Assembly: GCF_900109945.1 (NCBI RefSeq)
Contig: NZ_FOBX01000004.1
Span: forward strand, 62,001 to 126,000
Length of the DNA stretch: 64,000 nt
Origin: Bradyrhizobium sp. OK095
GTDB taxonomy: Bacteria; Pseudomonadota; Alphaproteobacteria; Rhizobiales; Xanthobacteraceae
Reading direction: 5' to 3'
Shown: piece after piece, positions 16,891-27,160 of the stretch
Position numbering within the stretch: position 1 is the first letter of the stretch
Layout of the letters: every line of letters starts with the position of its first letter
Position numbers and translations under genes: made by a program
Notes under the pieces: model-generated
The model's database searches: none
What the model was told of the DNA's origin: nothing
What the model saw: only the letters and a program-made list of their open reading frames with translations

Positions 16891-18126
16891 ATGAAAAATT
16901 CGGAAGGTCTCTACCTCTCCGCCCGGGAAGCCGCCGCCGAGCTCGCGATCTCCCCGGCCACCCTCTACGCCTATGTCAGCCGCGGCCTGATCCGTTCCGA
17001 GCCGACGCCGGACTCGCGGAAGAACCGCTACCGCGCCGAGGACGTCCGCGGCCTCAAGGAGCGCCGGGTGCCGTCGCCGGAGCCGCGCGGCCTGCGCAGC
17101 TTCGATGCCGATCTGCCTGTCATGGACACGGAGATCTCGACCATCACCGAGGAGGGCGCGATCTATCGCGGCGTCAATTGCGTCGATCTCGCCGAGAACG
17201 ACACGCTGGAGCACACGGCAACGCTCTTGTGGGACGTCTCCGACGTCGATCCCTTCGCGCCCGACAATCAGCCCGAGATCTCCGACGAGATGCGCGCGAT
17301 CGCGGAGGCCGCGCGCCGCGCGGCGCCGATCGACCGCGCCATCGCGGTGCTCGCGCTTGCCGCGAGCGCCGATCCCCGCGCGTTCACCCGCGCGCCCGAC
17401 GGCCGCGCGATGGTCGGCGGCCGCATCGTCCGGCTCCTGGTCGCGACCATGCTCAATACCGGGCCGTCGTCCGACCCACTTCATCAGCAGATCGGAAAAG
17501 CCTGGGCGCCCGACAACAAGCACGCGCCCGACCTCATCCGGCGCACGTTGGTGCTGCTCGCCGATCACGAATTGAACGCCTCGACCTTCACCGCACGCTG
17601 CGCGGCGTCCACCGGCCTCAACCTCTACGACTCCGTCATCGCAGGCCTCGCCGCGCTGAAAGGCCCCAAGCACGGTGGCGCCGGCGTGCTGGCCTCGCAG
17701 CTCGTCAAGACGCTGATCGATCGCGATGTCGCCCCGATGGTGCGCGAGCGCGTCGCGCTCGGCGAGCGCTTTGCCGGCTTCGGCCACGGCGTCTACAAGC
17801 GCGGCGATCCCCGCGCGCAATCGCTGCTCAACGCGCTCTCGCGCGCCGGTGCGCCACGAAAATTCACGCGCGAAGTGCCGGAACGGATCGTCGAAGCGAC
17901 CGGCGAGCTCGTCAACATCGATTACGCGCTCGCGGTGCTCGTGCACGCGCTGCGGCTGCCCGCAGGCAGCGAGCTCGCCTTGTTCGCGATGGCCCGCAGC
18001 GTCGGCTGGATTGCGCATGCCAGCGAGCAATTGCAGTTCGGGAAGTTGATCCGGCCGCGGGCAAGGTATGTGGGGCCTGCGCCGGGGCGGCGGGCGGGGC
18101 CTCCGGAGACCAAGGGCCAGATCTAG
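16891..18126 (+). CDS. Citrate-synthase-family protein with N-terminal MerR-like HTH
   Basis: 411 residues. Residues 8-60 form a MerR/excisionase-type helix-turn-helix (LSAREAAAELAISPATLYAY, then SRGLIRSEPTPDSRKNRYRAEDV). The rest is a citrate synthase fold: STFTARCAASTG, GPKHGGAGV (His261), GFGHGVYKRGDPRAQ (His299) and NIDYALAVL (Asp344), so the catalytic triad is complete, although the Arg after His299 is Gly. It may be an enzyme, a metabolite-responsive DNA-binding protein, or both; HTH-citrate-synthase fusions are known only as annotations to me. No ribosome-binding site precedes the ATG, consistent with leaderless translation and with an operator at the very start. Confidence 0.85.
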   Translation: MKNSEGLYLSAREAAAELAISPATLYAYVSRGLIRSEPTPDSRKNRYRAEDVRGLKERRVPSPEPRGLRSFDADLPVMDTEISTITEEGAIYRGVNCVDLAENDTLEHTATLLWDVSDVDPFAPDNQPEISDEMRAIAEAARRAAPIDRAIAVLALAASADPRAFTRAPDGRAMVGGRIVRLLVATMLNTGPSSDPLHQQIGKAWAPDNKHAPDLIRRTLVLLADHELNASTFTARCAASTGLNLYDSVIAGLAALKGPKHGGAGVLASQLVKTLIDRDVAPMVRERVALGERFAGFGHGVYKRGDPRAQSLLNALSRAGAPRKFTREVPERIVEATGELVNIDYALAVLVHALRLPAGSELALFAMARSVGWIAHASEQLQFGKLIRPRARYVGPAPGRRAGPPETKGQI

Positions 18127-18132
18127 ACCCTT

Positions 18133-18262
18133 ACGGTGAGGAGCGCGGAACGCGCGTCTCCGGACGATGCTGCGCATCGCCGGGCGAACCATGCAGGCCC
18201 GGCTCTTGCCCGCGGCCATCCTTCGAGACGCCCGCTTCGCGGGCTCCTCAGGATGAGGTCAG
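18133..18262. repeat. Diverged copy of the CATCCTGAGG inverted repeat (family B)
   Basis: The right half reads CATCCTTCGAGACGCCCGCTTCGCGGGCTCCTCAGGATGA-like (18218-18257) and matches the right half of the copy at 6,485 and 58,133; the left half (GGTGAGGAGCGCGGAACGCGCGTCTC) is diverged. It lies between the citrate synthase and DedA genes, which converge. Confidence 0.7.
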
Positions 18263-18282
18263 AGTGCCTGGATGCAGTAGAT

Positions 18283-18942
18283 TTAGCCCGGCGGCTTTGC
18301 TGTCGCGACACTGCCGCCATTCCGGCGGCGATAGAGCCAAGCCGCCACGCCCAACGCGATCGCCACGCCGACCACGGTCAAAATCCACATGTGCTTGCCG
18401 ATATGCCCGTGGTGCGGCAGGCCGGCATATTCATGCAAGGCCGTCACCGCCAGAACGCCCGGCAGCACATGGGCTGGCGCCCAGACCAGGATCGCCGGGA
18501 TGTTGATGGCGTAGAAGCGAGCAGGGGGCATGCCGAGCGCGCCGGCCGTCACCGGCACGAACGCCCGGATCGGCGGCACGAAGCGGGCGAAGAACACGGC
18601 CCAGGTGCCGAAGCGGTTGAAGAAGGTCTCGCTCTGCTCGACCACGCGCGGATAATTGGTCAGCGGCCAGGTGTTGAGGATTTCTCGCTGTTGCCGGTGC
18701 CCGATCCAATAGGCCGAGCCGTCGCCGAGCACGGCCCCGATTGCGGCTGCCAGCAGGACCCACTGCAACTTGAGGTCCCCGCCCGGAACCAGCGCGCTCA
18801 GGGCCAGGATGATGGTCGAACCGGGGATCACCGACCCCACCACCGGCACGGCTTCGAGCAGCGCCGCCAGGAACAGGGTCAGATAGGCCAGCCACGCATG
18901 GGCCGAAACGAAGGAGATGAGGGGATCAAGGAAGGATGTCAC
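18283..18942 (-). CDS. DedA-family membrane protein
   Basis: 219 residues. Typical DedA/VTT layout: an N-terminal hydrophobic hairpin, LEAVPVVGSVIPGSTIILALSA, then GDGSAYWIGHRQQREIL, the conserved FFARFVPPIRAFVPVTAGALGM segment (short form F-x-R-F-x-P-x-x-R), and C-terminal helices. DedA proteins act at the inner membrane, where members have been linked to lipid carrier (undecaprenyl phosphate, phosphatidylethanolamine) translocation. Single gene; the ATG at 18942 is the natural start. Confidence 0.92.
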   Translation of the reverse strand: MTSFLDPLISFVSAHAWLAYLTLFLAALLEAVPVVGSVIPGSTIILALSALVPGGDLKLQWVLLAAAIGAVLGDGSAYWIGHRQQREILNTWPLTNYPRVVEQSETFFNRFGTWAVFFARFVPPIRAFVPVTAGALGMPPARFYAINIPAILVWAPAHVLPGVLAVTALHEYAGLPHHGHIGKHMWILTVVGVAIALGVAAWLYRRRNGGSVATAKPPG

Positions 18943-19279
18943 GACGTCTTTCGTGTCGGCGGCGGGTCCAAGGGTTCAGAAGAGTCCAGGAGGGTTCAGA
19001 CCAGGCATCAGGGGGCCAGACCCTACATAAGTAAGGAGCGGCGGCAAAAGTGCCATTCGCGTGGGCAGCGCCGTTACCCCGCCCGAAATTCGAGCGTGAT
19101 TCGCAGGGCAGCCTTTCAAAAATCGCGTTCCTTGCCTATCTAAATGAAAAGACAACGGAACTTTGATTTGGGGGCGGGCTTCTGCCCGCACGTTGTCTCT
19201 GATAGGTTCGCAGGCGCACCCAGCCGCAGCCAACGTGCAAATAACTGGTCTCGGGATCGCCCGGGACTTCGGAGGATTG
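18943..19279. other. Intergenic region upstream of cobS
   Basis: 337 bases between divergent DedA and cobS. No protein is convincing here. A GCGGGC-TTCT-GCCCGC hairpin lies at 19174-19189 in the cobS leader without a T-run. I looked for a cobalamin riboswitch B12 box and did not find one. Confidence 0.5.
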
Positions 19280-20278
19280 ATGACGACCGCCGCGATGTCC
19301 AAAGTTGAGGAAGTTTCCGGAATGCCCGACATGAAGGTGTCGGTGCGCCAGGTGTTCGGGATCGACACCGATCTCGAAGTGCCGGCCTATTCCGAAGTCG
19401 ATCCTCATGTGCCCGAAGTCGATTCCGACTACCGCTTCGACCGCGCCACCACGCTCGCCATTCTCGCCGGCTTCTCCCGCAACCGCCGCGTGATGGTCAC
19501 AGGCTATCACGGTACCGGCAAATCCACCCATATCGAGCAGGTCGCGGCCCGCCTGAACTGGCCCTGCGTGCGCGTCAACCTCGACAGCCATATCAGCCGT
19601 ATCGACCTCGTCGGCAAGGACTCGATCGTGGTCCGCGACGGCAAGCAGGTCACCGAGTTTCGCGATGGCATCCTGCCGTGGGCGCTCCAGCACAATATTG
19701 CGCTGGTGTTCGACGAATATGACGCCGGCCGTCCCGACGTGATGTTCGTGATCCAGCGCGTGCTCGAAGTGTCGGGGCGCCTGACGCTGCTCGACCAGAA
19801 CAAGGTGATCAAGCCGCACCCGGCGTTCCGTATGTTCTCGACCGCCAACACGGTCGGCCTCGGCGATACCTCGGGCCTCTATCACGGTACCCAGCAGATC
19901 AACCAGGGCCAGATGGACCGCTGGTCGATCGTCACGACGCTCAACTACCTCAGCCATGACGAGGAAGTGGAGATCGTGCTGGCCAAGGCCAAGCACTATC
20001 GCACCCCGGAGGGCCGCGACATCGTCAACAAGATGGTCCGCCTTGCCGATCTCTCCCGTAACGCCTTCGCCAATGGCGATCTGTCGACGGTGATGAGCCC
20101 GCGCACGGTGATCACCTGGGCGGAAAACGCCGACATCTTCAGCGATATCGGCTTCGCCTTCCGCGTCACCTTCCTCAACAAGTGCGACGAGCTCGAGCGT
20201 TCCCTGGTCGCGGAGTTCTATCAGCGCTGCTTCAACGCGGAGCTGCCGGAATCGGCAGTCAACGTGGCGCTCAGCTAG
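19280..20278 (+). CDS. cobS: Cobaltochelatase AAA+ subunit CobS
   Basis: 332 residues. AAA+ partner of CobT that, with CobN, inserts cobalt into hydrogenobyrinate a,c-diamide in aerobic cobalamin synthesis. Walker [11 protein letters not shown] begins near residue 75, Walker B is LVFDEYDAG, and [21 protein letters not shown] is the sensor-1 region. Start ATG 19280 has GGAGG 4 bases upstream. It is followed after 16 bases by a GNAT gene and then cobT, forming a tight cluster; cobN is not in the window. Confidence 0.96.
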   Translation: MTTAAMSKVEEVSGMPDMKVSVRQVFGIDTDLEVPAYSEVDPHVPEVDSDYRFDRATTLAILAGFSRNRRVMVTGYHGTGKSTHIEQVAARLNWPCVRVNLDSHISRIDLVGKDSIVVRDGKQVTEFRDGILPWALQHNIALVFDEYDAGRPDVMFVIQRVLEVSGRLTLLDQNKVIKPHPAFRMFSTANTVGLGDTSGLYHGTQQINQGQMDRWSIVTTLNYLSHDEEVEIVLAKAKHYRTPEGRDIVNKMVRLADLSRNAFANGDLSTVMSPRTVITWAENADIFSDIGFAFRVTFLNKCDELERSLVAEFYQRCFNAELPESAVNVALS

Positions 20279-20294
20279 GCCAGATGACCTGACA

Positions 20295-20705
20295 ATGCCG
20301 ACCATCACCGTCGAGCGCACCATTGGGACCACCAAGAAGGCTGTGCTCGCCGGGCTCGGCGCCTATAACGACGAGCACTTTGGCAAGCAGCCGATCAAGA
20401 GCATCGCGGTCTCGTTGAAGGACCGCGGCAAGATCGTCGGCGGCATCGTCGGGCATATCTGGGCGACGGTTTTGTTCATCCAGTATTTCTGGATCGACCA
20501 GAAGCAGCGCGGCAAGGGCGTTGGCACGAAGCTGATCGCGGCGATCGAGGACGAGGCAAGACGGCTGGGCGCGGTCCAGGCCCATGTCGACACGATGAGT
20601 TTCCAGGCGCCGGGCTTCTATCGTTCCCAAGGGTACGAGGAATTCGGCGCCCTCAAGGGCTATCCCGGCGGCGTGACACGCCATTCGTTGACGAAGTCGC
20701 TATGA
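20295..20705 (+). CDS. GNAT N-acetyltransferase inserted between cobS and cobT
   Basis: 136 residues. The GNAT core is visible: [20 protein letters not shown] contains the acetyl-CoA loop Q-x-x-G-x-G (QRGKGVG), followed by [20 protein letters not shown] and [12 protein letters not shown]. Its TGA overlaps the cobT ATG by 4 bases, so it is translationally coupled to cobaltochelatase. Substrate unknown; acetylation of a protein or a small amine is equally possible. Start ATG 20295. Confidence 0.88.
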   Translation: MPTITVERTIGTTKKAVLAGLGAYNDEHFGKQPIKSIAVSLKDRGKIVGGIVGHIWATVLFIQYFWIDQKQRGKGVGTKLIAAIEDEARRLGAVQAHVDTMSFQAPGFYRSQGYEEFGALKGYPGGVTRHSLTKSL

Positions 20706-22609
20706 GCACATCATCATCCAATTCCAAATTCCGTAACACCAAGGAAGCTCCGACCGAGCCGTTCAAGCGCTCGGTCGCCTCCTGCCTCAAGGCGATCGCG
20801 AAATCGCCCGAGCTCGACGTCTCCTTTGCGGCCGAGCGCCCGGGCCTCGCGCCCGGCAAAGCCCGGCTGCCTGAGCCGGCGCGAAAAATGACCAAGCGTG
20901 ATGCCGCGATCGTGCGCGGCCACGCCGACTCGATCGCGCTGAAAATCGCCTGTCACGATGCAAAGCTGCATCGCAAGCTGATGCCCGGAAATCCGCAGGC
21001 GCGCGGCGTGTTCGAGGCGGTGGAGCAGGCCCGGGTCGAGGCGATCGGCGCGCGCCGCATGGCGGGCGTTGCGAAAAACCTCACCGCGATGCTCGACGAC
21101 CATTTCCATCGCGGCAAGTTCGACGAGATCACCGACCGCGCCGATGCGCCGCTGGCCGATGCGCTGGCGATGCTGGTGCGCGAGCGCCTGACCGGCATGG
21201 CGCCGCCGGCGGCCGCGAAGAAGATGGTCGATCTCTGGCGTCCCATTCTCGAAGACAAGATCGGCAAGCGGCTCGACCGGCTCGACGGCGTGGTCGAGGA
21301 CCAGACCAAGTTCGGCGACGCCGTGCATGATCTCTTGACCGCGCTCGAGATCGGCGACGAGCGCAACGCCGACAGCGAGGACAATGACGACAACGACGAG
21401 AACCAGGACGGCGACAACGATCAGTCCGGTGCCGAGGGCTCGCCCGATTCCGACGCCGCGCAGGAAATGAGCGCCGATCAGGCGCAGGCGTCCTCGGAAG
21501 AGATGAGCGACAGCGCGATGGAAAGCGCGCAAGCCTCGACGTCTGACACGTTCGATGACGGCGAGCTCGGCGACGACGAGACGCCGGGCGAGGCGACGCG
21601 TCCGAACTCAAGCGGCAAGAACGAGCCGCGCGGGCCGGAATATCACGCCTTCGCGCCGAAATTCGACGAAATCATCGCCGCCGAAGACCTCTGCGACCAT
21701 GACGAGCTGGAGCGCCTGCGCGCCTATCTCGACAAGCAGCTCGCGCATTTGCAAGGCATCGTCGCCCGTCTCGCCAACCGGCTTCAGCGGCGCCTGATGG
21801 CGCAGCAGAACCGCGCCTGGGAGTTCGACCTCGAAGAGGGCATCCTCGACCCCGCGCGCCTGTCGCGCGTGGTGACCGATCCCTATCATCCGCTGTCCTT
21901 CATGCACGAGAAGGAGGCGACGTTCCGCGACACCGTGGTGACGCTGCTGCTCGACAATTCCGGCTCGATGCGTGGGAGGCCCATCACGGTCGCCGCGACC
22001 TGCGCCGATATTCTCGCCCGCACGCTGGAGCGCTGCGGCGTCAAGGTCGAGATTTTGGGCTTCACCACGCGCGCCTGGAAGGGCGGGCAATCGCGTGAGG
22101 CGTGGTTGGCCGCCGGCAAGCCGGCCAATCCCGGCCGCCTCAACGATCTCCGCCACATCATCTACAAGTCCGCCGACGCCCCCTGGCGCCGTGCGCGGAA
22201 AAACCTTGGCCTGATGATGCGCGAGGGCCTGCTCAAGGAGAACATCGACGGCGAGGCGCTCGACTGGGCGCATAAGCGCCTGCTCGGCCGGCCCGAGCAG
22301 CGCAAGATCCTGATGATGATCTCGGACGGCGCGCCGGTCGACGATTCCACGCTGTCGGTCAATCCCGGCAACTACCTCGAACGGCATCTGCGCTACATCA
22401 TCGAGGAGATCGAGACCCGCTCGCCGGTCGAGCTGATCGCGATCGGCATCGGCCATGACGTGACGCGCTACTACCGCCGCGCGGTAACGATCGTGGACGC
22501 CGAAGAGCTCGGCGGCGCCATCACCGAAAAGCTCGCCGAGCTGTTCAGTGAAACCAACACTGCACCCACGCAACCGGCCGGTCGCCCGCGACGCAAACTG
22601 CATTCGTGA
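20702..22609 (+). CDS. cobT: Cobaltochelatase subunit CobT
   Basis: 635 residues, the usual CobT size. The middle (about 218-310) is a long acidic, low-complexity linker (runs of Asp, Glu, Asn, Ser). A von Willebrand A domain follows, with the MIDAS motif DNSGSMRG at about 418-425, consistent with Mg2+-dependent contact to CobN/CobS. The end shows [13 protein letters not shown] and [11 protein letters not shown]. Start ATG 20702 is coupled to the GNAT gene. The 3' end overlaps the next gene by GTGA. Confidence 0.96.
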   Translation: MSTSSSNSKFRNTKEAPTEPFKRSVASCLKAIAKSPELDVSFAAERPGLAPGKARLPEPARKMTKRDAAIVRGHADSIALKIACHDAKLHRKLMPGNPQARGVFEAVEQARVEAIGARRMAGVAKNLTAMLDDHFHRGKFDEITDRADAPLADALAMLVRERLTGMAPPAAAKKMVDLWRPILEDKIGKRLDRLDGVVEDQTKFGDAVHDLLTALEIGDERNADSEDNDDNDENQDGDNDQSGAEGSPDSDAAQEMSADQAQASSEEMSDSAMESAQASTSDTFDDGELGDDETPGEATRPNSSGKNEPRGPEYHAFAPKFDEIIAAEDLCDHDELERLRAYLDKQLAHLQGIVARLANRLQRRLMAQQNRAWEFDLEEGILDPARLSRVVTDPYHPLSFMHEKEATFRDTVVTLLLDNSGSMRGRPITVAATCADILARTLERCGVKVEILGFTTRAWKGGQSREAWLAAGKPANPGRLNDLRHIIYKSADAPWRRARKNLGLMMREGLLKENIDGEALDWAHKRLLGRPEQRKILMMISDGAPVDDSTLSVNPGNYLERHLRYIIEEIETRSPVELIAIGIGHDVTRYYRRAVTIVDAEELGGAITEKLAELFSETNTAPTQPAGRPRRKLHS

Positions 22610-23676
22610 GCACGCTTCGATCCCGCCGCAGCTTTATCAGCCACGCGGCGGCGGGATTTTCCACTCTCGCAATCTCCCGGATGGCGCAGGCTCAGGTTGC
22701 GACCGAGCCGCCACCGCGCATCTCGCAGATCGAGCACGCCGTCACCGAGCCTGTCGGCGTCGAGGTCAACGCGCGGGCAATTCCCAATTTCGAACCACGC
22801 GATCGATCGCGCACGCGCTTCGGCTCGTTGCAATATCGCAGCGGCCTCGTGCTCACCTCGCCCTATCGCGGTTTCGGCGGCCTGTCCGGCATCCGGCTGG
22901 ACGCCAAGGGCGAGCGCTTCCTCGCGATCTCCGACCAGGGTGGTTGGTTCACCGGCAGCATCCGCTATTCCAGCGGCAAGATGGTCGGGCTCGACGACGT
23001 CGAGGCGGCGCCGATGCTGAACGCGGAGGGGCGGCCGATCACGGAGAAGCGGCTCTGGTACGACACCGAGTCGCTCGCGCGCGACGGCTCGTTCGTTTAT
23101 GTCGGGCTGGAGCGCGTCAACCAGATCATGCGCTTCGATTTCTCGAAGGGCGGCACGCGCGCCCGCGGTGAGGTCATCCCGACGCCGCCGGCCGTGCGGA
23201 AATTGCCTGCCAACAAGGGGCTCGAGGCGATGGTCGTAGTGCCGAAAGGCCAGCCGCTCGCGGGCACGCTGATCGCATTTTCCGAGCGCGGGCTGGATGC
23301 CGACGGCAATCTGGTCGCCTTCCTGATTGGCGGTCCATCGCCCGGCCAGTTCAGCGTGCGCCGCACCGAGAAGTTCGACATCAGCGACGCGACGCTGCTG
23401 CCATCGGGCGAGCTTCTCATTCTCGAACGTAAATTCTCCTGGTTCACCGGCATCAACATCCGCATCCGTTCGATCCCCCTGAAATCCATCGCGCCGAACG
23501 CGCTGGTCGACGGCCCCGCATTGTTCGCCGCCGATCTCGGCCACGAGGTCGACAACATGGAAGGCATCGACGCCCACGTCACGGCGGAGGGCGAGACCGT
23601 GCTGACGCTGGTGTCGGACGATAATTTCTCGCTGCTCCAGCGGACATTGCTGTTGCAATTCACGCTGGTGGAGTAG
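22606..23676 (+). CDS. Tat-exported esterase-like phytase-family protein
   Basis: 356 residues. N-terminal twin-arginine signal ([17 protein letters not shown], with Ala-Gln-Ala cleavage site near 30). The mature part resembles the 'esterase-like activity of phytase' beta-propeller family: [55 protein letters not shown]. Periplasmic. GTG start overlaps the cobT stop by 4 bases, suggesting coupling, although a link to cobalamin is not evident. Confidence 0.85.
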   Translation: MSTLRSRRSFISHAAAGFSTLAISRMAQAQVATEPPPRISQIEHAVTEPVGVEVNARAIPNFEPRDRSRTRFGSLQYRSGLVLTSPYRGFGGLSGIRLDAKGERFLAISDQGGWFTGSIRYSSGKMVGLDDVEAAPMLNAEGRPITEKRLWYDTESLARDGSFVYVGLERVNQIMRFDFSKGGTRARGEVIPTPPAVRKLPANKGLEAMVVVPKGQPLAGTLIAFSERGLDADGNLVAFLIGGPSPGQFSVRRTEKFDISDATLLPSGELLILERKFSWFTGINIRIRSIPLKSIAPNALVDGPALFAADLGHEVDNMEGIDAHVTAEGETVLTLVSDDNFSLLQRTLLLQFTLVE

Positions 23677-23728
23677 GCCGGACGACGGCTAGAGTGAACT
23701 CGCGCCCACCCCTCCGCGACACATCCTC

Positions 23729-24427
23729 ATGCCTCACCTTCGCGCCATCCTCGCCCTCATCCTCACGCTCGCCGCGCTGACGCAGGCGCACGCCACGGCC
23801 GAGCACCGCTATGGCAAAAACGAATACGCCATCATCACGGGCGGCCGCGCGCCGAATGGCAAGCTCTCCGTCGCGGCCCATGGCGGCGGCGAATCCGGCA
23901 GCGAGGGTTTTCGCCTCTCACTGATGACCGAGCCCGGCCATCGCCGGCTAATGACGCTCGACGACGTCAACGACGACAACATCCTGGACTCGGCGCCCGA
24001 TGCCTTCCACGCGGCGTGGTCGTCGGACTCGCGCACTGTTGCCGTGTCGTTCCGCAGCGAGCGCCATATCGTGACGCTCAACATCTACGCCATCGACGGC
24101 AAAAGCACGAAGCTGGTCGCCGGGCCGGACCTGTTCCGCGACGTCAGCGGCGGCAGCATCGACGTCAAGACCGACGGCGACATGCGCACCTCCGTGCCGG
24201 CGCTCACATGGCTGGCGCCGCGCCGCTTCCACCTCACCGACTACCGCGTGTTCGTCCAGGACGACGCCGCGCTCGCCGACAAGCTCGGGCCGCTCGGCAA
24301 GGCCTCGAAGCGCGAGGGTGGCGGGATCACGATCCAGTTCTCGGCCGAGGCGGATGGCGAGCTGCTGCCCGATGGCAAGATCCGCATGGGCAAGCCGCAA
24401 GCCGGCAAGTTCGAGGATTTGCCATAG
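23729..24427 (+). CDS. Exported protein of unknown function
   Basis: 232 residues. Signal peptide MPHLRAILALILTLAALTQA, likely cut after AHA. The mature part has a beta-propeller or sandwich look (TLDDVNDDNILDSAPDAFHA, WSSDSRTVAVSFRSERHIVT), but no family was recognised. Three Asp-rich loops could bind metal. It follows the esterase gene on the same strand after 52 bases. Coding is supported by the signal peptide and the regular codon pattern. Confidence 0.7.
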   Translation: MPHLRAILALILTLAALTQAHATAEHRYGKNEYAIITGGRAPNGKLSVAAHGGGESGSEGFRLSLMTEPGHRRLMTLDDVNDDNILDSAPDAFHAAWSSDSRTVAVSFRSERHIVTLNIYAIDGKSTKLVAGPDLFRDVSGGSIDVKTDGDMRTSVPALTWLAPRRFHLTDYRVFVQDDAALADKLGPLGKASKREGGGITIQFSAEADGELLPDGKIRMGKPQAGKFEDLP

Positions 24428-24592
24428 GGATGCGGCGACCGCGGCGATTGTGTCGCGGTCTTGTGATCATGTGACGCGCAAAATGCATGGCCCCACGGGC
24501 GGCCATTCCCGCCGCGCAGGTGGCAATCCGCTCGTCGCCCACTACACTCCATGCAATTGCTTCCATTCCTCCATCCCTCCGGAACTCCCCGC

Positions 24593-25705
<1,113 letters not shown>

Positions 25706-25707
25706 CT

Positions 25708-25860
25708 TCTTTACCTCTCCCCGCTTGCGGGGAGAGGTCGAATTCGATCGCAGATCGAATTCGGGTGAGGGGGTACAGGTGCGGCGATCATCTCACGTGC
25801 GGAGAGAGGCCCCTCACCCCAACCCTCTCCCCGTAAGAACGGGGAGAGGGAGTCAACCGC
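25708..25860. repeat. Palindromic repeat pair, CTCTCCCC family (A)
   Basis: CCTCTCCCCGCTTGCGGGGAGAGG (two 11-base arms) begins the unit, followed by GTGAGGGG; the right unit is CCCCTCACCCCAACC followed by CTCTCCCCGTAAGAACGGGGAGAG. The two halves are inverted about a 50-base spacer. This is the first of five such pairs within 4.2 kb. With flanks it fills the 243-base gap after the OYE gene. Confidence 0.85.
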
Positions 25861-25948
25861 GCCTCACGCATCCGTAAAACTCCTCAGCTTCCACACCCCG
25901 CAAAACTGGCCTAACCTCCGCACACTCAACGCCTCACGGAGGCTGGCC

Positions 25949-26356
25949 ATGCGGTTTCGTGTTCGCAAAACTGCCCATCTGTTCGAACGCGTGGGCCTGG
26001 CGATGGCAGGCGCCGCGTGCGGGCTGTTCGTCGGCGCCTATGTTGGATCGGCGATCGCCCCGCTGACCACCCAGGGCTTCCTGCTGCTGATGATGCTGCT
26101 CGGCTTCGTCGGCTTCTATCTCGGCATCGACACGCCGCAGCTGCCCTTCGACGACGCCCACAGCACGATCGACGCCGCGGAGCTTTTGAGCGCCGCCGGC
26201 ACGCTCTGTGCCGCGCTTGCCGCGCTCGCCTCCGTCGCCGTCATCGTGCTCCGCCTCGAGCCGCATATCGGCTTCGCCTGGCTCGTCCTGCTCGGCTGGA
26301 TCGCCGGCGCCGCCATGCAGATCGTCGGCGGCGCGAAGGCGCGGATGCGGAAGTAG
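25949..26356 (+). CDS. Small integral membrane protein
   Basis: 135 residues with about four hydrophobic segments: GLAMAGAACGLFVGAYVGSA, FLLLMMLLGFVGFYLGI, then TLCAALAALASVAVIVL and IGFAWLVLLGWIAGAAMQIV. The C-terminus is basic (GGAKARMRK). No recognised family. Start ATG 25949, about 14 bases after a GGAGG. Orphan, between repeat clusters. Confidence 0.7.
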   Translation: MRFRVRKTAHLFERVGLAMAGAACGLFVGAYVGSAIAPLTTQGFLLLMMLLGFVGFYLGIDTPQLPFDDAHSTIDAAELLSAAGTLCAALAALASVAVIVLRLEPHIGFAWLVLLGWIAGAAMQIVGGAKARMRK

Positions 26357-26395
26357 CTTCTTTGTTGGACGAGATCGCGCCGCAAGCACACTGCG

Positions 26396-26556
26396 TTCCC
26401 TCCCCCCTTGCGGGGGAGGGCCAGGGAGAGGGGTAGCCACACGGCAAGCTCTTCAATGTTGAACGACGCTCCGCTGCCGGTGCGGAGGACTGCGACCAGA
26501 ACCATTTGCTGGGCCACCCCTCTCCCCAACCCTCCCCCGCAAGGGGGGAGGGAGCC
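26396..26556. repeat. Palindromic repeat pair (family A)
   Basis: CCTCCCCCCTTGCGGGGGAGGG near 26,398 is matched in inverted orientation by CCCTCCCCCGCAAGGGGGGAGGG near 26,530, with GGGAGAGGGG/CCCCTCTCCC forming inner arms; about 70 bases separate the pair. It occupies the gap between the membrane protein and the PilZ gene. Confidence 0.8.
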
Positions 26557-26606
26557 GAGCGGGTTGCTTGGCACTGCTTTTGGTCAGCAATTGGAAGGAC
26601 GCATTC

Positions 26607-26852
26607 CTAAAACACCACGCCCACCCGCGTGCCGCGCTTCCAGGCGATGCGGCAGCGTTTCTTGGTGTTGACGTGCAGCAGATCGAAGCGATCGGGGATG
26701 CTCACCTGCCCGCCGAGATCGACGCAGGCCCCGCCGGCCGAATAGTCGATCAGCGTGCAGACGATCACAGGCGCGCGCGGGTCGGTGATGATCTTGGCCT
26801 GGCGGGACACCAGCCCTGCGGGTTTGACGCGGGCATGTCGGCGCGGATGCAT
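26607..26852 (-). CDS. PilZ-domain c-di-GMP-binding protein
   Basis: 81 residues from ATG 26852, with GGAGGAG 5-6 bases upstream; a longer open frame extends 5' into repeat DNA and is not used. The two PilZ motifs are visible: RxxxR as RRHAR (residues 4-8) and (D/N)xSxxG as DYSAGG, followed by ACVDLGGQVSIPDRFDL. A single PilZ domain of this size is a c-di-GMP receptor or adaptor; the window also holds two GGDEF/EAL proteins, but 20 kb away. Confidence 0.88.
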   Translation of the reverse strand: MHPRRHARVKPAGLVSRQAKIITDPRAPVIVCTLIDYSAGGACVDLGGQVSIPDRFDLLHVNTKKRCRIAWKRGTRVGVVF

Positions 26853-27160
26853 TGGCACTCTCCTCCAATTCCGCGGATAGCGCGGTGAGCTTGGGGAGAT
26901 GATGGAAGGCAGATGATGCGATCCGGCTAAGGCGGGCTGGAGAATTTTAATGAAAAGTAGCGGCGAATGGAGAAAGCGGCGGTAGTGGGGTGGGCTTCCT
27001 TCCCCTCTCCCCTTGTGGGAGAGGGTGGATCGCTGCGAAGCGGCGAGACGGGTGAGGGGTTTCTCTCCGCCCATCGAGCTCAGTGTTTGCGGAGGCAACC
27101 CCTCATCCGGCGCTTCGCGCCACCTTCTCCCGCAAGGGGAGAAGGGAAGAACACCTCACC
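26853..27160. repeat. Intergenic region with palindromic repeat pair (family A)
   Basis: 308 bases. CCCCTCTCCCCTTGTGGGAGAGG (27002-27024) with GGGTGAGGGG is mirrored by CCCCTCATCCGGCG and CTTCTCCCGCAAGGGGAGAAGG (27098-27146). The first ~130 bases, upstream of the PilZ start, contain no gene I can support and probably hold its promoter. Confidence 0.75.

Noticed and set aside
18943..19279. Cobalamin riboswitch before cobS
   Set aside because: No B12-box-like sequence or conserved core could be found; only a small GC hairpin.
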